54,089 nucleotides of DNA from a virus: IMG/VR virus record IMGVR_UViG_3300042890_003491, positions 1 to 54,089 of that record; one strand, given 5' to 3'. The stretch's first letter is position 1. Each line of letters opens with the position of its first letter. Below are positions 33,826 to 41,484 of the stretch, one piece after another. The position numbers and the translations under genes are program-made. Under the pieces are notes generated by a model that was not told where the DNA came from, did no database searches, and saw nothing but the letters and a program-made list of their open reading frames with translations.

Positions 33826-34380
33826 ATGCCAGGATTACCACATTTTCTAAACAGTAAAGCGGCTACTAAATACTACGAACCGTTTTATCAAAACTTGTTT
33901 GAGGTAAACATTCTTCCACCATCATCTATTTCTGGTGGAGAAATCTTGATTGAGCATGTAAACAAAATTGCAGGTTTAACACAAGATAGAGGTTCAGAAG
34001 CAACCACTCAACAATACAAGTTCGCTAAAAGATCTTATGCAATGGGAGTTCCTACTGATACTGTTACTGATTTAACAGTTAGTTTCTCTCTTAACTTAAA
34101 TGACGCAAACGAACTTTACGTATACAAAACTTTACGCGATTGGTTCCGTTTAATCTATAACCCACTTACCGGTGAACAAGGTTTAAAGAAAGATTATGTA
34201 GGTACACTCGTTGTTACAAACTACAATCGTGCCGGAGATATTTTCTGGCAACGTACTTTCCATGACTGTTTCCCTACAGGAGATATCGGAGAACTAGCTT
34301 CTGATTACTCAGGTGGTGAAAAAGTTGATATGCCAGACATTAAATTCCGTTCTGACTGGTGGGAAGAAAACATCGTTTAA
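33826..34380 (+). CDS. gp19: Tail tube protein (T4 gp19-like)
   Basis: A 184-residue protein matching T4 gp19 (163 residues), the hexameric inner tube subunit. Features are FEVNILPP near residue 26, the loop VNKIAGLT, YKFAKRSYAMGVPTDT (about 62-77), LYVYKTLRDWFRLIYNPLTG and the C-terminal IKFRSDWWEEN. Its place after the sheath is the T4 order. A terminator follows at once. Confidence 0.92.
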   Translation: MPGLPHFLNSKAATKYYEPFYQNLFEVNILPPSSISGGEILIEHVNKIAGLTQDRGSEATTQQYKFAKRSYAMGVPTDTVTDLTVSFSLNLNDANELYVYKTLRDWFRLIYNPLTGEQGLKKDYVGTLVVTNYNRAGDIFWQRTFHDCFPTGDIGELASDYSGGEKVDMPDIKFRSDWWEENIV

Positions 34381-34402
34381 TCTCAATCTACTAAAACATT
34401 TT

Positions 34403-34429
34403 AAAGAGAACTCGAAAGGGTTCTCTTTT
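34403..34429 (+). terminator. Intrinsic terminator after tail tube
   Basis: A 9-base-pair stem (34403-34411 with 34420-34428), 8-base loop and short T-run. It closes the sheath-tube operon. Confidence 0.8.
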
Positions 34430-34438
34430 GTTGTATAA

Positions 34439-34460
34439 TCATATAAGTAAGAGATAAATA
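34439..34460 (+). promoter_or_regulatory. Candidate promoter of the capsid-targeted gene cluster
   Basis: ATCATATAAG (34439-34448) is followed by GATAAATA (34453-34460), 17 bases before a GTG start. It lies right after a terminator, so a start of transcription is needed here. Confidence 0.42.
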
Positions 34461-34477
34461 TAAAAACAAAAGAACTT

Positions 34478-34888
34478 GTGGAGAACCACATACCTACATT
34501 CGAATCATTTTTAAACGAATCAAAAGCCGTTGATTCCGCAATGGATAAAATAGAAGTTTTGCCTAAAGGATCTACATTCGAAGATGCAAAACGAATAGAT
34601 GGTATATTCGATAGAAGCAAACATACTTGGAGTGAAGTTATTGAAACTTTTGAAAAAAACCAAAAGGCGGCAAAACCTAAAATGGTAAATGTAAAAGATA
34701 TTCAAATAACTCAACCAAATATTCAAAGTAATAAAGTAAAGGCAATGATTGAAAAATACAACAAATTGCCTTTAATTAATGTAGTTCAATTTCCTGATGG
34801 ATTGGCAATATATGATGGACATCATCGTCTATTAACTGCTTGGTCCATGGGAGAAACTAAAATCAAAGTTAATCTCGTAAAAATATAA
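34478..34888 (+). CDS. Capsid-targeted protein with ParB/sulfiredoxin-like domain
   Basis: A 136-residue protein from a GTG start. Residues 1-14 (MENHIPTFESFLNE) are a capsid-targeting peptide with a predicted cut after LNE. The C-terminal half has VNVKDIQITQPNIQ, a helix KVKAMIEKYNK and IYDGHHRLLTAW (D113-G-H-H-R117), the ParB/Srx nucleotide-binding fold with its G-x-H-R signature. ParB-N domains bind CTP, and some phage members are nucleases. It heads a tight four-gene cluster of similarly tagged proteins. I infer a packaged, injected nucleotide- or DNA-acting protein. Confidence 0.7.
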   Translation: MENHIPTFESFLNESKAVDSAMDKIEVLPKGSTFEDAKRIDGIFDRSKHTWSEVIETFEKNQKAAKPKMVNVKDIQITQPNIQSNKVKAMIEKYNKLPLINVVQFPDGLAIYDGHHRLLTAWSMGETKIKVNLVKI

Positions 34889-34894
34889 AACATA

Positions 34895-35113
34895 ATGGGA
34901 CACATACCAACATTTAACGAATTTTTAAACGAATCCAAAAAGCACAAATTAAGTGTAGGTGATTGGGTTGAATTTGATAACGATAAAGCTAGAGTAGAAA
35001 AGGTTTACTTTGCTCGTAACGGTAATGCCATGTATACTATCGGTAGTTCTAAACACGGAAATATTGATGTTGAAGCTGAAGATCTAGACGAAAACAAAAC
35101 AAAAACCGCATAA
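34895..35113 (+). CDS. Small capsid-targeted protein, SH3-like
   Basis: A 72-residue protein: targeting peptide MGHIPTFNEFLNE (1-13) then a short beta-barrel-like domain (KLSVGDWVEFDNDKARVEKV) and an acidic tail. The mature part would be only about 59 residues, similar to small T4 internal proteins. Function unknown. Its stop overlaps the next start. Confidence 0.6.
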   Translation: MGHIPTFNEFLNESKKHKLSVGDWVEFDNDKARVEKVYFARNGNAMYTIGSSKHGNIDVEAEDLDENKTKTA

Positions 35114-35589
35114 TGAACAATCACATACCTACATTTGATACATTTCTTAATGAAGAAAGAGTATATGGAATGTTCAATGACTCTCAAGGAAAACCATCTA
35201 AAATATCACAAGAAATTCTAGATATTTGTTTAAAAGCATTTCCCAAAACTATCATTGATAATATTGAATCAGTAGAAGCTGCTGGTTATGGAAAAACCAA
35301 CATGGTTTCGCCTCCTACTATTTCTAATAAAGGTCAATCACGAGGTTATAACGATTACACATCAATTACATTAATCTTTCAAAAACCAATGGGTAGAATG
35401 AAAGTTACCGAAATGTCAGTTGGTATTCGTAAAAGAACTTCTGGTCCTGGAACCGGATATATCGCAATTGATATGACTGCTAGTGGTCATATGATTCCTG
35501 GAGCTGAATGTGCAGTTGAATTCTGGTCAGATGATCCAGTTCATTTTTTAGATAAATTATACAATGAAAAAATCAAAGCATTTTTATAA
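35113..35589 (+). CDS. Capsid-targeted protein, unknown domain
   Basis: A 158-residue protein: targeting peptide MNNHIPTFDTFLNE (1-14), then a domain I do not recognise with ISQEILDICLKAFPKTIIDNI, a Gly-rich YGKTNMVSPPT loop, a long hairpin (SITLIFQKPMGRMKVTEMSVG) and an acidic end. Starts and stops overlap both neighbours by one base, so it is translated with them. Confidence 0.6.
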   Translation: MNNHIPTFDTFLNEERVYGMFNDSQGKPSKISQEILDICLKAFPKTIIDNIESVEAAGYGKTNMVSPPTISNKGQSRGYNDYTSITLIFQKPMGRMKVTEMSVGIRKRTSGPGTGYIAIDMTASGHMIPGAECAVEFWSDDPVHFLDKLYNEKIKAFL

Positions 35590-35846
35590 TGAAACATATA
35601 CCTACATTCGAAGACTTCTTAAATGAAGGATTTATTAAACCTTATGGTGAGAAAATGAAAGTTGAAGACTTTGCTAAAATCGAGGTAGGGAGTGAAATTC
35701 TTTATGCTGGTGCACCTTATGAAGTTGTTAAAAACGATGGAGTTACTCTACATTTGAAACCTTCTAAGAATTCTTATGGAATCACCGGAAAAGCTCATAA
35801 AGTTAATTTCTCTATGTTCAATACCGCTGGAGCAATCCGTGATTAG
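35589..35846 (+). CDS. Small capsid-targeted protein, SH3-like
   Basis: An 85-residue protein: targeting peptide MKHIPTFEDFLNE (1-13) and a small beta-rich domain (AKIEVGSEILYAGAPYEVV, then VTLHLKPSKNSYG). Last of the four-gene tagged cluster. The same fold type seems present in the gene at 34895, but the sequences differ. Confidence 0.6.
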   Translation: MKHIPTFEDFLNEGFIKPYGEKMKVEDFAKIEVGSEILYAGAPYEVVKNDGVTLHLKPSKNSYGITGKAHKVNFSMFNTAGAIRD

Positions 35847-35867
35847 ATGAATCTTCATAAATTTCAA

Positions 35868-35880
35868 ATCATATAATTAA
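35868..35880 (+). promoter_or_regulatory. ATCATATAATTAA element before sugar cassette
   Basis: A copy of the recurring ATCATATAAT string in the 86-base gap upstream of the 2,3-dehydratase gene. A role as promoter or processing site is inferred from repetition only. Confidence 0.3.
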
Positions 35881-35932
35881 TACTATAAGTCTAAGGACAT
35901 GATCCGCTTGTAGTAAAAAATATCTACATGTT

Positions 35933-37294
35933 TTGAAATTAAGACAAGGGTTATTATTCCTAAAATCTCTACACACCAGATCTAAATCCGATGAAGAAGT
36001 TCTTCAATGGATTGAATCTAGACGATCATTAGTTAAGCATACAATTCAACAAATTGATCTTAATAAACTAAATGGTTGGAAATTCTACGATCATAAAATT
36101 GAACATACTTCTGGTAAATTCTATCAAATTCATATTAGACGTAATGAGTTAGATGGAAGAGGATGGGATCAACCTATAATCAATCAACCTGAAATAGGTA
36201 TTCTGGGATTTATTACCAAACAAATCAATGGGGTACTTCATTTTCTAGTTCAAGCTAAAATTGAACCAGGAAATATCAATATAGTTCAGCTATCACCTAC
36301 TGTACAATCCACTAAAAGTAATTTTACAAAAGTTCATGGTGGAGCACTTACACCATTTGTAGAATACTTCTTAAAAGGCGAATCGAGAATCCTAGTGGAT
36401 CAGCTACAATCCGAACAAGCTAGTAGATTTTTTCAAAAACGTAATCGTAATATCATCATCGAAGTTGAAGATGAGTTATCACATGAAAATTATTTATGGA
36501 TGACCCTTGGAGATCTTGTTGCATTAACTAGATATCCTAATACAGTGAACATGGATAGTCGAACCGTTTTAAGTTGTATTCACTTTGGTTCATATTCATT
36601 TGAACATTTAGAGCTAAGAGATTTTCTTGGTGGAATTCAACATGATTCCTCTTGGATAGATTCTCTACTTCGTAAAGACGTATATCAGAAATCATATCCA
36701 GAAATTCTATCTTTAATCACCGATCTTAAGTTTAGAAGAGAGGCTTCAACCAAGCTAATTTATCTTTCGGAAACACATGATTGGAATTTAATAGATGGTA
36801 AGATAGTACACAAAGATGAGAAGTATTTCGACGTAGTGGGTTATCGTATATTCATTGAAAATCGTGAATCTTCTCAATGGGATCAACCTCTTATTCAACC
36901 TAAATCTACTGGAATATGTTGTTTCTTTGCTCGTAAATTTGATGGAGTATTTCACTTATTAGTTCAACTAAAAGATGAAATTGGATCTTTTGATGGTGTT
37001 GAAATGGCACCAACAATTCAAATGTCTGAAGAAAATCTAGATCTATCTCCTTTCTTTGAGCAATACAGCTCTTTAATAAATACTGATTCTGTTTTATTTG
37101 ATGTTATGCAATCCGAAGAAGGTGGAAGATTTTATCAAGAACAAAATAGAAATATTGTCATAGAAGTTAATGAAGATTTAGAACTTCCAAGGAATTACAT
37201 TTGGATGACTCTTAATCAACTAAAAACCTTCTTACAATATAACAATTACGTGAACATACAAACACGTTCAATAATGTCATCTTTACCTTTATGA
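35933..37294 (+). CDS. NDP-hexose 2,3-dehydratase
   Basis: A 453-residue protein of the EvaA family, which removes the C2 hydroxyl of NDP-4-keto-6-deoxyhexoses in deoxysugar synthesis. The family duplication is clear: half one has WDQPIINQPEIGILGF, HFLVQAKIEPGNINIVQLSP and QSEQASRFFQKRNRN; half two has WDQPLIQPKSTGI, FHLLVQLKDEIGSF and QSEEGGRFYQEQNRN. Start is a TTG (35933), as no in-frame ATG fits. Its stop overlaps the next gene by 4 bases, the first step of a sugar-nucleotide cassette. Confidence 0.88.
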   Translation: MKLRQGLLFLKSLHTRSKSDEEVLQWIESRRSLVKHTIQQIDLNKLNGWKFYDHKIEHTSGKFYQIHIRRNELDGRGWDQPIINQPEIGILGFITKQINGVLHFLVQAKIEPGNINIVQLSPTVQSTKSNFTKVHGGALTPFVEYFLKGESRILVDQLQSEQASRFFQKRNRNIIIEVEDELSHENYLWMTLGDLVALTRYPNTVNMDSRTVLSCIHFGSYSFEHLELRDFLGGIQHDSSWIDSLLRKDVYQKSYPEILSLITDLKFRREASTKLIYLSETHDWNLIDGKIVHKDEKYFDVVGYRIFIENRESSQWDQPLIQPKSTGICCFFARKFDGVFHLLVQLKDEIGSFDGVEMAPTIQMSEENLDLSPFFEQYSSLINTDSVLFDVMQSEEGGRFYQEQNRNIVIEVNEDLELPRNYIWMTLNQLKTFLQYNNYVNIQTRSIMSSLPL

Positions 37295-38247
37295 AAGTAG
37301 CTATACTAAATTGCTCAGATATTGGAAAACGCAGAATGATTCCTGCATTTCAGGCAATCCCAGGTATTGAAGTAGTTATTGTTTGTAGTAGAGATATTCA
37401 TAAAGCTCAAAGATATGCAGAGGAATTTGGAATTCCAAAATGGACAGACAATCCGGATGATATTATTGGAGTTGATCTAGTTTATATCTCATCGCCTCCA
37501 TCTGAACATTTTGATTCTATTAAAACATTTTTACGAAGAAAAATTAATGTTCTTTGTGAAAAATCCCTAACAATAGATGCCTATCAAACAACATATCTAA
37601 TTAATTTAGCAGATAAAAACGGAGTTATACTTCAAGAAAATTATGGATTCCCTTTTCATACTCAATGGAACTGGATAAATGAAAATCTTAATCGAATAGG
37701 TGAGATCTTATACATTAGAAGTGGATTTGAATTTCCTCCAAGAGACACAAAAACAGATTTTCGTTATAAGGCTGCTCTTGGTGGTGGTGCTCTTTTTGAT
37801 GCCGGTGGATACCCCATCAAGTTAGCTTCTTTGCTAATGGGAACACCACAAAGGCTAGATGCGGTTACTCATCTATCAAAATCTCTAGATATCGATCTTT
37901 CAGGAAGAACATTTATCATCGATGATATGGGAATATCTGCATTTTTAACCTGGAGTTTTGAATCAACTTATCGTTGTGACGTGGAAATCGTTGGAACTCG
38001 AGGAACTATTAAAGCGGATAAAATATTTACTCCTAGAGTAGATGAATCTGTTAAAGTAAGCCTTTCTCTTATTGAAGGAAATGTTAACGAATCACATGAA
38101 TTTGTTTGCGATCATTTCGTGGAACTTATTCGAGATCTTAAAATCAAGATAGAGAATAAAGATAATTCTCATCATAAAAGTATATTAAAACAATCAAATT
38201 GGCAAACATATGTATCGTCTACTAGTATCAGAACCTTCACTAACTAA
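37291..38247 (+). CDS. NDP-hexose 3-ketoreductase, Gfo/Idh/MocA family
   Basis: A 318-residue NAD(P)-dependent oxidoreductase. The N-terminal Rossmann fold has VAILNCSDIGKRRMIPAF and CSRDIHKAQRYAEEFG, then CEKSLTID with the family EK(P/S) lysine (near residue 92), and GGGALFDAGGYPI near residue 163. In deoxysugar pathways this enzyme follows the 2,3-dehydratase and reduces C3. It overlaps both neighbours (4 and 38 bases), supporting coupled expression. Confidence 0.85.
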   Translation: MKVAILNCSDIGKRRMIPAFQAIPGIEVVIVCSRDIHKAQRYAEEFGIPKWTDNPDDIIGVDLVYISSPPSEHFDSIKTFLRRKINVLCEKSLTIDAYQTTYLINLADKNGVILQENYGFPFHTQWNWINENLNRIGEILYIRSGFEFPPRDTKTDFRYKAALGGGALFDAGGYPIKLASLLMGTPQRLDAVTHLSKSLDIDLSGRTFIIDDMGISAFLTWSFESTYRCDVEIVGTRGTIKADKIFTPRVDESVKVSLSLIEGNVNESHEFVCDHFVELIRDLKIKIENKDNSHHKSILKQSNWQTYVSSTSIRTFTN

Positions 38248-39292
38248 CTTTGAGGAATTTGCAAATCTTGCAAAAGAAGTTTGGGAAAGTGGAATCCTAA
38301 CACATAACGGACCTAAAGTCAAAGAACTTGAACAAAGGTTAAAAGAACAATGGCAGATTCCTCATCTATCATTAGTTACAAACGGAACTATTGCACTCGA
38401 AGTTGCAATGAGAGCTTTAGAACTTCCTAAAGGAAGTGAAATTATTACAACTCCATTTACCTGGATTGCAACGGCATCGGCTATTCAATGGCAAGATTAT
38501 GAACCTATTTTTGTTGATATTGATCCTTATACACTTAATATCGATCCATCTAAAATTGAAGAAAAAATCACAGAAAGAACATCTGCTATTTTAGCAGTTC
38601 ATGTATTTTCAAATCCATGTGATGTGGTTTCTATTCAAGAAATTGCAGATAAACATGCATTAAAAGTTATTTACGATGGTGCTCATGCCGTTGGTGTAAA
38701 ATTCAGAGGTGTAGATCTTTCTCAATTCGGAGATATTACAACTCATTCATATCATGCAACAAAAATTTACAATACTGGTGAAGGTGGATCTATCATTACC
38801 AGAAATCCTGAGCTAGCTAAACGTATAGAAAGACTTCGTTTCTTTGGTCATAACGAAACGAAAGATATTGTACATGAAGGAACTAATGCTAAAATGCATG
38901 AGATATCTGCAGCAATGGGATTAGCTAATTTGAAGATGTTACCTAAAACGATTATACATCGACAGTTACTAACTCTTATGTATAAACATCGTATGGATGG
39001 TCTTCCGGTTCGTTTTCAAGAAATCAATAAAGACTCTTATAATTACTCATATTTCCCAATCATATTTGAATCAGAAGAACAATGTCTTAAAGTATATGCG
39101 GCATTAGAAGCAATTAAAATTATGCCTCGTCGTTACTTCTATCCATCGGTTAATGAATTCAAAATTTTTGATTCTCAACCATGTCCAGTTAGTGAAGATG
39201 TTTCAAAAAGAGTTCTTTGCCTACCATGTCATGATGGTGTAACTCTTATGGATATCGATGAAATTACCGCAACTATAATTAAAACCTTCTAA
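38210..39292 (+). CDS. DegT/DnrJ/EryC1 sugar aminotransferase (PLP)
   Basis: A 360-residue PLP-dependent aminotransferase of the sugar-nucleotide type. Seen are GILTHNGPKVKELE near residue 27, TTPFTWIATASAIQW near residue 83, YDGAHAVGV near residue 157 and SYHATKIYNTGEGG with the PLP lysine Lys185. After 2,3-dehydration and 3-ketoreduction, C4 of the sugar still carries a keto group, so C4 amination is expected. The start lies inside the upstream gene, an overlap of 38 bases. Confidence 0.9.
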   Translation: MYRLLVSEPSLTNFEEFANLAKEVWESGILTHNGPKVKELEQRLKEQWQIPHLSLVTNGTIALEVAMRALELPKGSEIITTPFTWIATASAIQWQDYEPIFVDIDPYTLNIDPSKIEEKITERTSAILAVHVFSNPCDVVSIQEIADKHALKVIYDGAHAVGVKFRGVDLSQFGDITTHSYHATKIYNTGEGGSIITRNPELAKRIERLRFFGHNETKDIVHEGTNAKMHEISAAMGLANLKMLPKTIIHRQLLTLMYKHRMDGLPVRFQEINKDSYNYSYFPIIFESEEQCLKVYAALEAIKIMPRRYFYPSVNEFKIFDSQPCPVSEDVSKRVLCLPCHDGVTLMDIDEITATIIKTF

Positions 39293-39293
39293 T

Positions 39294-39908
39294 ATGCACA
39301 TAGTTATAGGAGCTAATGGATTAGCTAAACAAGTACTTCCTTTGTATAATAGAAATCCTCGAGTTATCTTCTTTGATGATACTGATGAAGCAGAAGAGAA
39401 CCTATATGAGCATAAAATCATTCACGAACTTCAACCAATAAAGGACTATATTTCAGAAGGTGGTGATGTAATTTTCTCAATTTGTATTGGAAATCCTAAA
39501 TGGCGAGAGTACTTCTTTAATCATCTAGTTAACTTAGGCGCCACACCAATTAATATCTTATCGGAATTATCTTCCATTCAAGAGAGATCCGAGATTGACA
39601 CAGGGAACATCTTATTAGACTATACCTTGGTGGAAACTGATGCAAAAATTGGAATAGGCAATCTTATAAATTGTTATGCAGGTTTATTCCATGATTCAGA
39701 AATTGGAGACTTTAATGAGATCATGCCAGGAGCTAAAATTCTAGGCGGTGCCAAAATTGGAAACTTTTGTAGAATAGGAACTAATGCAACAATTCTTCCA
39801 AAAATCCAAATTTGCTCTGGTGTTATTATTGGAGCCGGAGCCGTGGTAACCAAAAATATTACCGAGCCAGGAACTTATATTGGAATTCCTGCAAGGAAAC
39901 AAGGATAA
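39294..39908 (+). CDS. Sugar O/N-acyltransferase, left-handed beta-helix (NeuD/PglD type)
   Basis: A 204-residue acyltransferase. The N-terminal nucleotide-sugar-binding domain (IVIGANGLAKQVLPLY) is followed by hexapeptide repeats forming a left-handed beta helix: DAKIGIGNLINCYAG, IMPGAKILGGAKIGNF and IIGAGAVVTKNI, ending PGTYIGIPARK. PglD/NeuD members N-acetylate C4-amino sugars or O-acetylate sialic acid using acetyl-CoA. Here the natural substrate is the 4-amino sugar made by the upstream genes. Confidence 0.87.
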   Translation: MHIVIGANGLAKQVLPLYNRNPRVIFFDDTDEAEENLYEHKIIHELQPIKDYISEGGDVIFSICIGNPKWREYFFNHLVNLGATPINILSELSSIQERSEIDTGNILLDYTLVETDAKIGIGNLINCYAGLFHDSEIGDFNEIMPGAKILGGAKIGNFCRIGTNATILPKIQICSGVIIGAGAVVTKNITEPGTYIGIPARKQG

Positions 39909-39920
39909 ATAACAAAATAC
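39904..39920 (+). promoter_or_regulatory. Candidate late promoter before glycosyltransferase
   Basis: GATAAATAACAAAATAC overlaps the acyltransferase stop and sits 10 bases before the next ATG. It is a near copy of sites at 2184 and 33789, so the glycosyltransferase may be expressed more strongly or later than the rest of the cassette. Confidence 0.42.
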
Positions 39921-39930
39921 AACAATATTA

Positions 39931-40812
39931 ATGGAATTTTTAAAGTATAAAAACTTCGTTCTTAATGAGCAAACTAAATGGGTTAATTTAGAAACCGTTA
40001 ACGAAGCTGCACTTACTGCTACTCCAGATAAAGGTGTTAAGTTTGGTATCTGTATCACTACTTACAAAATTGATTCTGGTGGTAGACAAAATCACATGTC
40101 CACCGAAAAAGTTCTGAGAGAATGTTTAGAGTCAGTTAAAGCACAGAGTTGGCCAGAATGGAAAGTCTACATCATGGGTGATGCATATCCACAAGAAGAA
40201 TGGCCGGAAATTGAAAAACTTGCTGCATCTATCGTTCCAAAAGATAAACTTTGGATGGATAATTTAAAAACGCCGGGAGAAAGAGACAAATATGATGGAT
40301 CTATCCCGCATCTGACTGGAGGAAACACAGCGGCAAACGCTACCATCGCTCAAATGAAAAAAGATGGTATTAAATATTTTGCACGTCTTGACCATGATGA
40401 TGCCTGGAAAACTGACCATTTAAAAACTCATGCTACCGCATATACACAATACCCAGAAGTTGTTTATAGTTTAACACAAGCCCGTAAGAAAAGAGTTAAA
40501 GGCGATACCGGTTCATACATGTATTTCCCGGACAAAGGAACTTATGAGAATGCGGAGAATAACTACACTTTAGGTCTTGGTGGACAATGTCATTCTGCAA
40601 TGACTTGGAAAATGGAACCTTTAAAATATATCAAGTATCGTACTTGGGATCAGCAAAAAGCTACGCAACCACGTAGAAAAGAATGCTTTCCTGGCGATTG
40701 GGATAACACCGAAAGAATTAAAAGAATCGTAGAAGATGATAGTAACAAGCACTCGATGATTTACATTCCAAAGTTAACTGTAAAATATCGAAATTCAGAA
40801 GGAAAATTCTAA
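39931..40812 (+). CDS. Family 2-like glycosyltransferase with capsid-targeting peptide
   Basis: A 293-residue GT-A glycosyltransferase. After an N-terminal tag MEFLKYKNFVLNE (1-13, predicted cut after LNE, second site VNE/A at 25), the catalytic domain begins FGICITTYK and holds ECLESVKAQSWPEWKVYI, GGNTAANATIAQM and the metal/UDP motif ARLDHDDAW (Asp154, Asp156/157). GDWDNTERIKRI near residue 262 may be the acceptor-side acid region. It follows the amino-sugar genes, so its donor is probably that sugar. The tag suggests it is packaged in the head, or acts inside the prohead on capsid or DNA. Confidence 0.8.
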   Translation: MEFLKYKNFVLNEQTKWVNLETVNEAALTATPDKGVKFGICITTYKIDSGGRQNHMSTEKVLRECLESVKAQSWPEWKVYIMGDAYPQEEWPEIEKLAASIVPKDKLWMDNLKTPGERDKYDGSIPHLTGGNTAANATIAQMKKDGIKYFARLDHDDAWKTDHLKTHATAYTQYPEVVYSLTQARKKRVKGDTGSYMYFPDKGTYENAENNYTLGLGGQCHSAMTWKMEPLKYIKYRTWDQQKATQPRRKECFPGDWDNTERIKRIVEDDSNKHSMIYIPKLTVKYRNSEGKF

Positions 40813-40813
40813 C

Positions 40814-41389
40814 ATGAAAAAACTACTATTCTTATTAATCTTATGTCTTCCATTTTTTGGATATTCGCAAGATACATTAGTAAAACGACCAATCTATACT
40901 GTAAAGTATTCCCAATCTCTACAACAACCTCTTTGGTTAGAGTATTCAGTCAAGCACCGTGATTGTGGAGCAAAACGAGATGGAATGGATTTTTATACCG
41001 AAAAAGGAATTACAACAAGCGACAATGCTGATTATGCTGAGAACGTATACGATAAAGGTCATATGGCTCCTGCAGCAGATTTCTGTGTTAATCGCGAAAC
41101 TCTATTACTAACATTCTCATATTTGAATTGCGCTCTACAACACTACAAATTAAATAGAGGAGTTTGGAAACAACTCGAAGCAAACGAACGTGAGTGGTCT
41201 AAAACTGATTCATTAATTATTCGAATCGATGTTATATTTGAAAAGGGTGCCACTAAATTACCTAGTGGAGCAACGATCCCTACTGCTTTTAGAAAGACCA
41301 TCACATTCTATAACGCTAAAAAGAAGGTTGTTTACTACTTCAAAAATGAACCTCCTACAAAACCACTAGATGCTTATCTAGTTAAATAA
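40814..41389 (+). CDS. Secreted non-specific DNA/RNA endonuclease (NUC family)
   Basis: A 191-residue protein with a signal peptide (MKKLLFLLILCLPFFGYSQ, cut likely after residue 19, Bacteroidota style). The mature part is a beta-beta-alpha-metal nuclease: YDKGHMAPAAD with D80-K-G-H83 as general base, then Asn105, Gln109, and NRGVWKQLE with Asn114 and Glu122. The family cuts DNA and RNA without sequence preference. Outside the cytoplasm it could degrade incoming competitor DNA or recycle host DNA. It starts one base after the glycosyltransferase stop and ends at a terminator. Confidence 0.85.
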   Translation: MKKLLFLLILCLPFFGYSQDTLVKRPIYTVKYSQSLQQPLWLEYSVKHRDCGAKRDGMDFYTEKGITTSDNADYAENVYDKGHMAPAADFCVNRETLLLTFSYLNCALQHYKLNRGVWKQLEANEREWSKTDSLIIRIDVIFEKGATKLPSGATIPTAFRKTITFYNAKKKVVYYFKNEPPTKPLDAYLVK

Positions 41390-41397
41390 CATAAAAT

Positions 41398-41453
41398 TGT
41401 TAATAACTTTCAGACCCGAGATTTTTTAATCTCGGGTTTTTGTTTTATATTTG
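41398..41453 (+). promoter_or_regulatory. Bipartite promoter, copy 5, with terminator in the spacer
   Basis: TGTTAATAAC (41398-41407) and TATATTTG (41446-41453), 48-base spacing. The spacer contains an intrinsic terminator for the upstream gene. The leader matches copies 3, 4 and 6. Confidence 0.8.
41414..41442 (+). terminator. Intrinsic terminator nested in promoter copy 5
   Basis: A 10-base-pair perfect stem (41414-41423 with 41428-41437), T4 loop and T-run, placed between the two promoter halves. It ends the nuclease transcript. Confidence 0.88.
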
Positions 41454-41484
41454 TAATATCAAATTAAATATAAAACACATATAC

